Positions 42,257-50,825 of a DNA stretch of 62,288 nucleotides are shown here, in pieces. The DNA is taken from positions 1 through 62,288 of the forward strand of contig NZ_WHTD01000031.1 of assembly GCF_009379765.1 (NCBI RefSeq), given 5' to 3'. Below the pieces are notes generated by a model. That model made no database searches. It was not told the DNA's origin and saw only the letters and a list, made by a program, of their open reading frames with translations. Position 1 is the first letter of the stretch. Each line of letters opens with the position of its first letter. The position numbers were made by a program, and so were the translations under genes. Source of the stretch: Actinophytocola sp. GTDB lineage: Bacteria > Actinomycetota > Actinomycetes > Mycobacteriales > Pseudonocardiaceae.

Positions 42257-44833
42257 ATGTTGAAGGCGACCCTGAAGGGCCTGCTGGCGCGGAAGCTGCG
42301 GCTGATGCTCGCCGGTCTCGCCGTGGTGCTCGGGGTCATGGCGGTGTCCGCCGCCGTGGTCACGACCACCACGATCGGCAACGGCTTCGACGCGATCTTC
42401 CAGACCACGACCTCGAACGTGGACGTGTCGGTCAGCGGTCGCTCCAATGTGGACTCCGAGGCCGGCGGGCGGGCGTTCACCCCGCCGGTGCCGGCCTCGC
42501 TCGTCGACGAGCTGGCGGACGTGCCGGGCGCGGCGTCGGTGGTCGGCGAGGTCTCGGCCGACGGTGCCCGGCCGGTCGGGCCGGACGGCAAGGTGATCAG
42601 CCTGACCGGACCGCCGCGGCTGGGCCGCGCGTGGCCGGGTGAGACCGGCCTGATCGAGCTGCGCTCCGGCCGCGGGCCCACGGCGGACGGCGAGGTGGCG
42701 ATCAACGCCGGGCTGGCCGAGCAGGGCGGCTTCACCGTCGGCGGCACGATCGACGTGCTGACCCTCCAACCGCGACAGTCCTTCGAGGTCGTGGGCGTCT
42801 ACGGGTTCACGAACGGGCTGGGCACGCTGGGCGGCAGCACCGAGGTGGCGTTCACCGAGCCGGTGGCGCAGCGGCTGATGCTCGGTGAGACCGGCGTGTT
42901 CAGCTCGATCACGCTGACCGCCGACTCCGGGGTGTCGCCCGACGAGCTTCGCGACGCGGTGGCTTCCGTGGTGGGCCCGGACTACGTGGTGCGTACCGGC
43001 GACGAGCTGGCCGAGCAGACAGCGGCGGACGGGTTGGCGTTCCTGGACATCGTGCGGATCGTGCTGCTCGCGTTCTCCGGGTTGTCACTGCTGGTCGGGA
43101 TCTTCCTGATCCTCAACACGTTCTCGATCCTCATCGCGCAGCGCACGGGAGAGCTGGCGCTGGTCGCGGCGCTCGGTGCGCGGCGGCGGCAGATCATCGG
43201 CTCGGTGCTGGTGGAGGCGCTGCTGGTGGGTGTGGTCGCGTCCGCGGTCGGCGTAGGGCTGGGCATCGCGGTGTCGACCGGGCTGCAAGCGATCATGGAG
43301 GCGCAGAGCGGGGCGCAGTTCCCGGTCGGGCTGTCCGTGCCGCTCCCGCAGCTGCTGCTGGCGTTCGGTCTCGGGATCGTCGTGACGCTGGTCGCGGCGC
43401 TCGTCCCGGCGTTCCGGGCGTCGCGGGTGCCGCCGGTGGCGGCGATGCGCGCGGCGGCGGCGGAACAGCGGTCGCTGAAGCGGATCACGGTCATCGGCGC
43501 GGTGCCGGCGGTGTTGGGCGGCGGCGGGATCGTCGCGGCGGTGGTCGGCGGCGGTCCGCTGCCCGTGCTCGCCGCGGGGATCGTGCTGGGCCTCGCCGGG
43601 GTGGCGCTGCTGACCCCGGTCGCGTGCCGGACGCTGCTGCCGGCGGTCGGGCGGCTGCTGAGCTGGTCGATGCCGGGCAAGCTCGGCCGGCTGAACGCGG
43701 CGCGCAACCCGCGCCGGACGGCGATCACGGTGGCAACGCTGGTGGTGACGTTGGGCCTGGTCGGCGGCGTCGGCGTGGTGGCGGAGTCGCTGCGTGCGGA
43801 CGTGTCGTCGGTGGTGTCCTCGGACCTCGCCGCCGACCTCGTGATCTCCGGTGACGGGGTGAGCGCGCGGGCCGGCGGCCAGGAGGGCGGCCCGCCCACC
43901 GCGGCGGACGGCCGGATCATGCCGACGTTCTCGCCCGATGTCATCACGAAGGCGCGCGACGTGCCGGGGGTGGCGGAGGCGACCGACCAGTACACCGACA
44001 CCGTGCAGGTCAACGGCACGGCGAGCCCGGCCAACGCGGGTGACCTGCCCGCGCTGTCCGACGTGCTCGGCCTGGTGCGCGTCGCCGGCTCGCTGGACCG
44101 CCTGGCCGACGACGAGGTCGCCGTGGACACCGGCACGCTGTCGACGTTGACGCTGGCCGTCGGTGACTCCGTGGAGGTCGCGACCCAGCGGGCCGGGACG
44201 AAGGAGTACCGGATCGTGGGGAGCTACGAGCCGAACTTCCTGCTGCGCGGCCCGGTCCTGTCGCCGGCCGCGGCCGAGACGTCCTTCGTGTCGGCGATGC
44301 CGGCCGTCGGCTACGTGCTGATGGCGCCGGGCGCCGACCGGGCGGCCGTGACGCGGGCGGTGACCGACCTGGTGGCCGACAACCCCGAGGTGACGGTGGC
44401 CGACCAGACCCAGCTGGCCTCCGACGCGTCGAGCCGGGTCGACATCGCCGAGACGATGCTCTACGTCCTGCTGGGACTGTCTGTGGTGATCGGCATCCTG
44501 GGCATCATCAACACGATGGCACTGTCCATCTTGGAGCGGACGCGTGAGCTGGGCCTGCTCAGGGCCATCGGCATGCGGCGATCGCACATGGTGCACATGG
44601 TCGTGGCGGAGTCGCTGGTGATGTCGGTGTTCGGCGGCCTGCTCGGGCTGGCCTTCGGCGGCCTGGCGGGCGCGGCGTTCGTCTCGGTGGCGGACCTGGC
44701 GGTGCTGGCCGTGCCGTGGGCGTCGCTGGCGGTGTTCCTGGGGCTCGCCGTGGTGGCCGGGCTGATCGCGGCGCTCGCGCCGTCCGCCCGGGCCGCGCGG
44801 GTGAACGTCCTGTCGGCCATCGCCTACGAGTAG
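42257..44833 (+). CDS. ABC transporter permease (FtsX/MacB-like, duplicated)
   Basis: 858 residues made of two FtsX-type repeats: an N-terminal helix (LMLAGLAVVLGVMAVSAAVV), a large outside domain (~45-245), three helices (~255-425), a second helix plus outside domain (~490-720) and three final helices (~740-855) with SILERTRELGLLRAIGMRRS. This is the 8-10 helix DUF214/BceB-like layout. It could export the polyketide or give self-resistance, or be unrelated; 5 kb separates it from the PKS genes. Confidence 0.9.
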   Translation: MLKATLKGLLARKLRLMLAGLAVVLGVMAVSAAVVTTTTIGNGFDAIFQTTTSNVDVSVSGRSNVDSEAGGRAFTPPVPASLVDELADVPGAASVVGEVSADGARPVGPDGKVISLTGPPRLGRAWPGETGLIELRSGRGPTADGEVAINAGLAEQGGFTVGGTIDVLTLQPRQSFEVVGVYGFTNGLGTLGGSTEVAFTEPVAQRLMLGETGVFSSITLTADSGVSPDELRDAVASVVGPDYVVRTGDELAEQTAADGLAFLDIVRIVLLAFSGLSLLVGIFLILNTFSILIAQRTGELALVAALGARRRQIIGSVLVEALLVGVVASAVGVGLGIAVSTGLQAIMEAQSGAQFPVGLSVPLPQLLLAFGLGIVVTLVAALVPAFRASRVPPVAAMRAAAAEQRSLKRITVIGAVPAVLGGGGIVAAVVGGGPLPVLAAGIVLGLAGVALLTPVACRTLLPAVGRLLSWSMPGKLGRLNAARNPRRTAITVATLVVTLGLVGGVGVVAESLRADVSSVVSSDLAADLVISGDGVSARAGGQEGGPPTAADGRIMPTFSPDVITKARDVPGVAEATDQYTDTVQVNGTASPANAGDLPALSDVLGLVRVAGSLDRLADDEVAVDTGTLSTLTLAVGDSVEVATQRAGTKEYRIVGSYEPNFLLRGPVLSPAAAETSFVSAMPAVGYVLMAPGADRAAVTRAVTDLVADNPEVTVADQTQLASDASSRVDIAETMLYVLLGLSVVIGILGIINTMALSILERTRELGLLRAIGMRRSHMVHMVVAESLVMSVFGGLLGLAFGGLAGAAFVSVADLAVLAVPWASLAVFLGLAVVAGLIAALAPSARAARVNVLSAIAYE

Positions 44834-44836
44834 CCG

Positions 44837-46384
44837 TCACGGGGTGATCAGCCCTTGGTAGGCCGCGCGGATGTCCGCCGTGGTCGGGGAGACGTACTCG
44901 TCGGCCGGCAAGCCGTACAGGAAGTAGGGACAGCTCGTGCCGCCGATCTGCACCGTGGTGTTGGCCACGAGTCGGCCGGTGCGCACCTCGTACACGCGCA
45001 CGGGGACCTTGTACTTGTGGAACGTGACGCTCCGGTATCCGCCGGGCATGTCGACCGGCTCGTAGGTGCACGTCTCCACCACGTCACCGAGCTGCTCGGC
45101 GCCGGCGCAGATCACCAGTACCGCGGCGGCGTCGTCGGTGGCGCGCCACGGTGCGGGCAGGTTGTCGCGGTGGTGGTCCTGGCCGAACAGCATCGTGCGA
45201 TGCGGCCCGCGACCCCGGTACGGCTTCGCTCCCCCGTAAGGCTTCGGGGTGGTGCAGTACGGGGGCAGCTCGCCGCCGTACGGCGGGGTGAGCAGGGTCC
45301 GCACGTCGCGCAGCTGGATCGCGTAGGTGGCGGCCGTGATCCCCTTCTCGGCCCGAGCCGCGAGGGTGTGCTCGGGGTAGTCGGTGACCAGCCGCTGGTA
45401 CCCCTTGAGCGCCTCCGACGGGTTGTTCGCCGCCAGGAGCCGGTCAGCGCAGCCGACGAGCGCGGCGGGGGCCACCTCGTCGACGATGCCCTCGGCGCGG
45501 CGCAGGTCGGTGCTGCCGCGGGCCTGCTGGCGGCCGATCCAGTCCGTGACCTTCAGCGTGACGCAGGGGTCCTCGACCGGCAGGCCGCCGAGGAAGTCGG
45601 CCAGCACGCCGTCGGCGTCGGAGGTGCGGTCGCGGAACTCGCCGCGGATCTTCCGCAGGAGGTCGAACCCGGCGCCCAGCGCGTCGACGTCGCCGGTCAG
45701 CGCCGCGCGCAGGTTCTCGGCGGCCTGGTCGAGCAGGAGGTCGGCGCGGTAGTCGGCGGCACCGGCCCACCGCGCCGCCCGGTGGTCCTGGTAGCGCGCG
45801 ATCGTCCGCGCGGCCAGCAGCCGGTCGTCCTTGGCCTGCCGCCGTGCGCGCACCACCAGCTCGCACGCCTCGGCGCCGTCGTTCGCCCGGTCGACCAGCG
45901 GTGCGTCGGCCAGCCGCTGCGCCGGCCCCAACCCGTCCACGATGGACAGAACCTGCGCACACTCGCCCGCGCGGTGCGCCTCGTCGGCGGCGCTCTCCTT
46001 CTGCGCGGCGTCGACCCGCAGCACCACGAACGTCGCCAGCACCGGGACCGCGGCCGCGGCCGCGACGAGCCGCTGCGCGCGTACCCCGCTCGGTCGGGTT
46101 CGCGAGCTCGTCGCCAGATAGAAGCCGTGCACGGCGACCGCCGCCCACCACGCGAACACCACGCCCTGGAACCAGCCGGCTCCCTCGACGAAGGCGAGGA
46201 CGGCGAGCAGCCCCAGGGACACCGTCACGGCGACGGCGGCGAGGCCCCGCCTGCCCAGCAGGACGTACCCGACCCCGAGCAGCGACGCGTTCCCCAGCGC
46301 GACGGCGAACGGGTCACGCGACCGTGCCTCGGGCGCGCCGGGCTCGTGCGGTGCGGCGTCGGGCGGTTCGGGCATCAGACGCAT
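44837..46384 (-). CDS. Hypothetical membrane protein with TPR-like outside domain
   Basis: 515 residues. Three hydrophobic segments in residues ~28-125 are followed by a helical-repeat region (~130-370; GYQRLVTDYPEHTLAARAEK reads like a TPR/Sel1 unit) and a Cys-containing C-terminal domain (~380-515: CTTPKPYGG, VICAGAEQLGDVVETCTY, GGTSCPYFLYG). AAGGA precedes ATG 46384. Actinomycete relatives are uncharacterised. It is convergent with the ABC permease. Confidence 0.7.
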   Translation of the reverse strand: MRLMPEPPDAAPHEPGAPEARSRDPFAVALGNASLLGVGYVLLGRRGLAAVAVTVSLGLLAVLAFVEGAGWFQGVVFAWWAAVAVHGFYLATSSRTRPSGVRAQRLVAAAAAVPVLATFVVLRVDAAQKESAADEAHRAGECAQVLSIVDGLGPAQRLADAPLVDRANDGAEACELVVRARRQAKDDRLLAARTIARYQDHRAARWAGAADYRADLLLDQAAENLRAALTGDVDALGAGFDLLRKIRGEFRDRTSDADGVLADFLGGLPVEDPCVTLKVTDWIGRQQARGSTDLRRAEGIVDEVAPAALVGCADRLLAANNPSEALKGYQRLVTDYPEHTLAARAEKGITAATYAIQLRDVRTLLTPPYGGELPPYCTTPKPYGGAKPYRGRGPHRTMLFGQDHHRDNLPAPWRATDDAAAVLVICAGAEQLGDVVETCTYEPVDMPGGYRSVTFHKYKVPVRVYEVRTGRLVANTTVQIGGTSCPYFLYGLPADEYVSPTTADIRAAYQGLITP

Positions 46385-46483
46385 CGGAGTCCTTCACTCG
46401 CAGACCTGCCGAACGAGGTGCGGTAACCATTGTTCGGACCGGCGCTGGGAGGGGTCCCGAGGCGACCGCTTGCTGCGACGCGA

Positions 46484-46514
46484 ACGGCCGCCCTCCCGAG
46501 GGGAGAGCGGCCGT
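46484..46514. terminator. Hairpin after the dehydrogenase gene
   Basis: ACGGCCG ... CGGCCGT with inner CTCCC/GGGAG pairing, directly downstream of the minus-strand gene ending at 46529. No T run. Confidence 0.6.
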
Positions 46515-46528
46515 CAGTGGGCTTGCGG

Positions 46529-47440
46529 TCAGGCTGCCTCGCCGGGCCAGAGGTACTGGTTCAGGCCCGACACGATCTCCGTGTAGGCCAGCAGGCTCGC
46601 CACGTCGTGCTCGCCGAGGCCCCGGTTCATCGCCGCCGTGAGCCAGTCGTGGCTCGCGGCCGTGGTCGGCATCGGGACGCCCAGGCGCTGGGTCTCGGTG
46701 AGCACCAGGCCCAGGTCCTTGCGCATCAGCTTCAGCCGGAAGTCCGGCTTCTCGAACGCCCGCCTGGCCATCACGCCGGCCTTGAACTTCATCATCGGGC
46801 TGCTGTACCCGCCCGCGGCGATCAGCTTGATCAGCGCCTTGCGGTCCAGGCCCGCCCGCTCGCCGAACACGATCGCCTCGACCAGCGCCTGCATCTGGAC
46901 GCCCATCAGCAGGTTCAACGCCAGCTTCGCCGTCGCGCCCATGCCGCCAGGTCCCAGGTGGACGATCTCCTTGGCCAGCGGCTCGAGCACCGGCGACAGC
47001 GCCTCGACGTCCTCCGCCTCGCCGCCGACCATGAACCGGAGCTCGCCATCCTTGGCGTGCTGGGCGTTGCCGAGCACGCAGGCGTCCAGGCCGCGGTGCC
47101 CCGACGAGGCGAGCCGAGCCTGCAACGACGTGGCGAACTCCGGTGCCACCGTGGACATGTCGGCCACGATCGCGCCCTCGGGCAGCCCGTCGACCGCACC
47201 GTCCACACCGAACAGCAGCGACTCGACGACCTCGCTGGTGGCCAGCGACAGGAACACGACGTCCGCACCGGAAGCGGCGGCCGCCGGGGTGTCCGCCAGC
47301 ACCGCGCCCTCCTCGGCCAGCACCTCGCCGCGCGACCGGGTCCGGTTGTACACCGTCACGTTCGCGCCGGACGCGAGCAGCCGCGACACCATGCCGCCGC
47401 CCATCGCGCCCAGGCCGATGAAGGCGATCTTGGGTGCCAT
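46529..47440 (-). CDS. NAD(P)-dependent beta-hydroxyacid dehydrogenase (HIBADH family)
   Basis: 303 residues. N-terminal Rossmann motif IAFIGLGAMGGGMV; substrate signature near residue 120 altered to DACVLGNAQHAKDGEL (usual: DAPVSGG...A..G.L); catalytic lysine region GGMGATAKLALNLLMG. Family members oxidise 3-hydroxy acids or reduce imines (imine reductases). The changed substrate loop suggests a non-standard substrate. The ATG overlaps the SnoaL-like gene stop (TGATG). Confidence 0.85.
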   Translation of the reverse strand: MAPKIAFIGLGAMGGGMVSRLLASGANVTVYNRTRSRGEVLAEEGAVLADTPAAAASGADVVFLSLATSEVVESLLFGVDGAVDGLPEGAIVADMSTVAPEFATSLQARLASSGHRGLDACVLGNAQHAKDGELRFMVGGEAEDVEALSPVLEPLAKEIVHLGPGGMGATAKLALNLLMGVQMQALVEAIVFGERAGLDRKALIKLIAAGGYSSPMMKFKAGVMARRAFEKPDFRLKLMRKDLGLVLTETQRLGVPMPTTAASHDWLTAAMNRGLGEHDVASLLAYTEIVSGLNQYLWPGEAA

Positions 47441-47928
47441 CAGCTCGCCTTGGCCTCGGGGAAGGCACCGGGGATCGCCACGCCCGCCGGCGGGCCCGCC
47501 CCGACCGGTGGCGCGGGCTCCTCCACGATCCCGAGCTCGAACAGGATCCGCGGGAAGTCGTCGCTGATCCAGGACTCGACGACCTTGCCGTCGCGCACCC
47601 GGTGCAGGTCGACACCCTCGACCACGAACGTGCGGCCGGTGGGCGGCATCCACATCAGCGGCCCGGTGTGCGTGCCGGTGGTGCGGAACCGCAGGCCCAC
47701 CAGCTCACCCGAGGCGAACATCTCCTGGATGCCACAGGTGAAGTCCGGGAACGCGCGCTTCCAGAACTCGACCGCCATCGCGAACGCCGCCGGACCCTTC
47801 GGCAGGGCGAGCCCGGCGGTGTGCACCTCGTAGTCGGCCGAGAAAACGTCGTCGATGAATCCGAGGTTCCCCTTGTTGAGTCCTTCTTCGGTCGCGAAAC
47901 GGACCAGTTCGATGTTCTCTTCGGACAT
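47440..47928 (-). CDS. SnoaL-like polyketide cyclase/hydroxylase-fold protein
   Basis: 162 residues. An alpha+beta SnoaL/NTF2-like barrel with the family sequence pattern FPDFTCGIQEMFASGELVGL then RFRTTGTHTGPLM and GVDLHRVRDGKVVESW. SnoaL proteins close polyketide rings by aldol chemistry, and SnoaL2-like relatives hydroxylate. It is divergent from the MDR reductase and 1.4 kb from the PKS operon; a tailoring role is plausible. Confidence 0.8.
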   Translation of the reverse strand: MSEENIELVRFATEEGLNKGNLGFIDDVFSADYEVHTAGLALPKGPAAFAMAVEFWKRAFPDFTCGIQEMFASGELVGLRFRTTGTHTGPLMWMPPTGRTFVVEGVDLHRVRDGKVVESWISDDFPRILFELGIVEEPAPPVGAGPPAGVAIPGAFPEAKAS

Positions 47929-48027
47929 CTACGACCTCCGCGCACAGAACGAGTACACCATCCTGGCCACGGTTTCACGCGTGCTTCCCGGTGTCTTCCC
48001 GCGAACGTCCCGGTAATTGATGAACAA

Positions 48028-48063
48028 TTCCCGGGCGAACCGGGAACGGGCAACATCTAGACT
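48028..48063 (+). promoter_or_regulatory. Promoter and candidate operator before the MDR gene
   Basis: The inverted repeat TTCCCGG-GCGAA-CCGGGAA (48028-48046) lies where the -35 would be, with TAGACT (48058-48063) as a possible -10, in the gap between divergent genes. Confidence 0.4.
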
Positions 48064-48098
48064 TGCATTTGATTTCGCAGTGAACAACGGAGGCGGAA

Positions 48099-49118
48099 AT
48101 GCAGACAACCCAGGTATACGCCGTCAACCGGGAACAGGCCAACTGCTTGGAAGTCCGCACCACGGAGCTGCCGGCACCCCCGGCCGGGCACGCGCGGGTG
48201 CGGGTCGAGGCGGCCGGCGTCTCCTACGGTGACCTGCTGTTCCAGCGTGGCGTGATCCCCGGCGGGCCCAAGGCGCCGTTCGTGCCCGGCTGCGACGTCG
48301 TCGGCGTGGTCGAGTCCGTCGGGGACGGCGTGACGACGCTGCGGCCCGGTGACCGGGTGGCGGCGCTCGTGGTGTCCGGCGGCTACACGACCGGCATCAC
48401 GCTGCCGGCCGAGCGGCTGGTCCCGGTGCCCGACGGCGTCGACCCGGTGAACGTAGCGGCGGTGTCGCTGAACTACTTCATCGCCTACCAGATGTTGCAC
48501 CGGGTGGCAAAGGTCCGGTCCGGGCAGAGCATCCTGGTACAGGGCGCGGCCGGCGGCGTCGGCCTCGCGTTCCTGCAGCTCGCGGAGCACATCGGCGGCG
48601 TGACGGTGTTCGGCACGGCGTCCGCGACCAACCTCGACGTCGTGCGCCGGCACGGCGCGGTGGCCGTCGACTACCGCAACGAGGACTTCGCCAACGCGAT
48701 CCGCGACTCGGTGGGCGCGGTCGACGCCGCGTTCGACCCGATCGGCGGCCCGCACTTCTGGCGCTCCTACAGCGTGCTGCGCAACCGTGGCGGCCGGCTC
48801 GTCGCGTACGGGCAGAGCGAGGCGCTGCGCGGCGGCAAGCGGAACATGGCGGTGGGCGCGATGGGCTTCCTCGGCGGCATCATCCTGCCGAACCTGCGGC
48901 CGGACGGGCGCAGGACCGGCTTCTACAACGCGTGGGCGCTGGAGAAGAAGCAGCCGCGGGCCTACGGCGAGGACCTCGCCCAGGTGCTCGACCTGCTGTC
49001 CGCGGACAAGATCGCGCCCCGCTCGATCGCCACGCTCCCGCTGCGCGACGCCACCGAGGCCTTCGCCCAGCTCGAGCGCGGGGTCACCGGAAAGCTCGTA
49101 CTGACCTGCACGGAATAA
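48099..49118 (+). CDS. Zinc-independent medium-chain dehydrogenase/quinone oxidoreductase
   Basis: 339 residues. GroES-like N-terminal domain (GVSYGDLLFQRGVIP, then GDRVAAL) and a Rossmann domain with GAAGGVGLAFLQLAEHIGG. No catalytic zinc ligands or structural zinc cysteine cluster are seen, which fits the quinone reductase/enoyl reductase branch. It may reduce a double bond or quinone during tailoring. AACGGAGG precedes the ATG. Confidence 0.85.
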   Translation: MQTTQVYAVNREQANCLEVRTTELPAPPAGHARVRVEAAGVSYGDLLFQRGVIPGGPKAPFVPGCDVVGVVESVGDGVTTLRPGDRVAALVVSGGYTTGITLPAERLVPVPDGVDPVNVAAVSLNYFIAYQMLHRVAKVRSGQSILVQGAAGGVGLAFLQLAEHIGGVTVFGTASATNLDVVRRHGAVAVDYRNEDFANAIRDSVGAVDAAFDPIGGPHFWRSYSVLRNRGGRLVAYGQSEALRGGKRNMAVGAMGFLGGIILPNLRPDGRRTGFYNAWALEKKQPRAYGEDLAQVLDLLSADKIAPRSIATLPLRDATEAFAQLERGVTGKLVLTCTE

Positions 49119-49131
49119 GGGCGGAAACGAG

Positions 49132-49167
49132 AGCCGGCCCGGTCGAAGGAGATCGGGCCGGCTTTTT
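49132..49167 (+). terminator. Intrinsic terminator
   Basis: AGCCGGCCCG and CGGGCCGGCT arms, 12-nt loop, followed by TTTTTC. It separates the MDR gene from the PKS operon. Confidence 0.9.
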
Positions 49168-49177
49168 CGTGCCCGGC

Positions 49178-49195
49178 TCGAACTTCGCTCGAATC
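49178..49195. promoter_or_regulatory. SARP-type heptad pair upstream of the PKS operon
   Basis: TCGAACT (49178) and TCGAATC (49189), 11 bp apart; a weaker TCGTGCC lies a further 11 bp upstream (49167). It lies 150 bp before the first PKS gene. Confidence 0.5.
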
Positions 49196-49344
49196 GGGCA
49201 CCCTGCCCGGCCGGCCGGGACATCCGACTCATGACCTGGGGACGCGGCGCACCGCATCCTCGATGGGAAGAAAGCCATCCGAAATGTGCCGCTCGACCAT
49301 ATGGCGAGACCCATGCGCGAGCGCTGTCGAAGCTGGAGACAAGC

Positions 49345-49662
49345 GTGCACCGATCATTGATTGTCGCTCGAATGATGCCCGACTCACAGGAGAAGGTCGC
49401 CCAGGTCTGGGCGGAGTCCGACGCGACGGAGCTGCCCCGCATCGCCGGGGTGGAGCACCGGTCCCTGTGGACCCTCGGTGACGTCTACATCCAGCTCCTC
49501 GAGACGGCCGAGCCCGGTCAGGAGACCATCAGCCGCATCAAGGGCCACCCCGAGTTCGTGAACATCTCCGACCGGCTCAGCGCCTTCATCTCGCCCTACC
49601 TGTCGACCTGGCGTTCGCCGAAGGATGCCCAGGCTCAGTGCTTCTACACCTACGAGAAATAA
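49345..49662 (+). CDS. TcmI-type polyketide cyclase
   Basis: 105 residues, the normal length of TcmI/WhiE-VII cyclases. It begins HRSLIVARMMPDSQEKVAQV and contains GVEHRSLWTLGDVYIQLLE, both typical of PF04673. These cyclases close the later rings of aromatic polyketides. GGAG precedes GTG 49345. It opens the PKS operon, an unusual first position since KS-alpha commonly comes first. Confidence 0.92.
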   Translation: MHRSLIVARMMPDSQEKVAQVWAESDATELPRIAGVEHRSLWTLGDVYIQLLETAEPGQETISRIKGHPEFVNISDRLSAFISPYLSTWRSPKDAQAQCFYTYEK

Positions 49663-49675
49663 GGAGCCCGCGAAC

Positions 49676-49921
49676 ATGGCGAACGTGTCGTTCGACGACA
49701 TCGAGTCGATCCTGGTGAAGAAGGTCGGCCTGGCCCCGCAGACGCTGGCCGACGCCCCGGACAACTCGCTGGAGGATCTGGGCCTCGACTCGCTGGCCGT
49801 CCTCGAGCTGCAGATCGTGATCACCAAGCAGTACGGCGTGGAGATCCCCGACGAGTCCGGTGAGCTGAACGTCGGCGACATCGTGGAGCTCATCAACAAG
49901 AACGCCGAGCAAGCAGCGTAA
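49676..49921 (+). CDS. Acyl carrier protein of the type II PKS
   Basis: 81 residues. The phosphopantetheine attachment serine is in LEDLGLDSLAVLEL (residue ~39). Acidic four-helix pattern throughout. It carries the growing poly-beta-ketone. AAGGAG precedes the ATG, 13 bp after the cyclase stop. It is placed before the ketosynthases rather than after them. Confidence 0.95.
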   Translation: MANVSFDDIESILVKKVGLAPQTLADAPDNSLEDLGLDSLAVLELQIVITKQYGVEIPDESGELNVGDIVELINKNAEQAA

Positions 49922-49934
49922 GGGGAGTCGAGCC

Positions 49935-50825
49935 ATGGCCGGTCACACCGACAACCAGATCCGCATCGAGGCGCCGTTCCAGCTCGTCTGGGACATCACC
50001 AACGACGTGCCGAACTGGCCGAACCTGTTCACCGAGTACGCCGCGACCGAGGTGGTGAGCGAGGGCGGGGACACGATCACGTTCCGGCTCACCATGTTCC
50101 CCGACGACAACGGCGTCTCCTGGAGCTGGGTCAGCGAGCGCACCCGCTACCTCGACGAGAAGCGCACCCACAGCCACCGGGTCGAGACCGGTCCGTTCGA
50201 GTACATGAACCTCGACTGGCACTACGAGGAGGTCGAGGGCGGCGTCATCCTGCGCTGGGTGCAGGACTTCCACATGAAGGACACCGCGCCGGTGGACGAC
50301 GGGTGGATGGTCGACAACATCAACAAGAACTCCGCGGTCCAGCTGCGGGTCATCAAGGACAAGATCGAGAAGGCGTACCACTCGCGCCGGGCCTCGGACC
50401 ACAGGACGGTGTCCATTCACGACTGCCCGGCCGACCACCGGCGCGGCGGCACCATCCAGACCCTGCTCTCCCCGCGCACGGTCGGCAGCACCTCGGGCTT
50501 CATGGGCGGCGCGACGCTGCGGCCCGGCGAGGCCATCGCCGAGCACTACCACCCGTACAGCGAGGAGTTCGTCTTCTGCATCCGCGGCGAGCTCGAGGCC
50601 GACGTCGACGACGAGGTCGTCCCGGTCCCCGCCGGCACCGCGATCCTGGTGCCGAAGGAGACCCGCCACCGGTTGCGCAACGTCGGCACCGAGGACGTCT
50701 TCGCGGTCTTCCACCTCGGCCCGCTGGCACCGCGCCCCGAGCTCGGGCACGTGGACACCGAGACGCGCGAGGAGGCCGCCGCGGTGGCCGCGAAGATCCT
50801 GGCCGCCCGGGAGAAGCAGTCATGA
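49935..50825 (+). CDS. Aromatase/cyclase-cupin fusion protein
   Basis: 296 residues. Residues ~1-155 form a START-type aromatase/cyclase of the TcmN/WhiE-VI class ([55 protein letters not shown]). Residues ~165-296 form a cupin of the WhiE-II kind with metal ligands in HYHPYSEEF and HRLRN. The first would set first-ring folding and aromatisation; the role of the cupin is unclear. In whiE-type clusters these are separate genes, so the fusion stands out. It ends overlapping KS-alpha (ATGA). Confidence 0.9.
   Translation: MAGHTDNQIRIEAPFQLVWDITNDVPNWPNLFTEYAATEVVSEGGDTITFRLTMFPDDNGVSWSWVSERTRYLDEKRTHSHRVETGPFEYMNLDWHYEEVEGGVILRWVQDFHMKDTAPVDDGWMVDNINKNSAVQLRVIKDKIEKAYHSRRASDHRTVSIHDCPADHRRGGTIQTLLSPRTVGSTSGFMGGATLRPGEAIAEHYHPYSEEFVFCIRGELEADVDDEVVPVPAGTAILVPKETRHRLRNVGTEDVFAVFHLGPLAPRPELGHVDTETREEAAAVAAKILAAREKQS

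Noticed and set aside
49260..49299. TCGATGG and TCGACCA 33 bp apart as further SARP heptads
   Set aside because: The intervening 11-bp positions do not match; spacing of 33 alone is likely chance.
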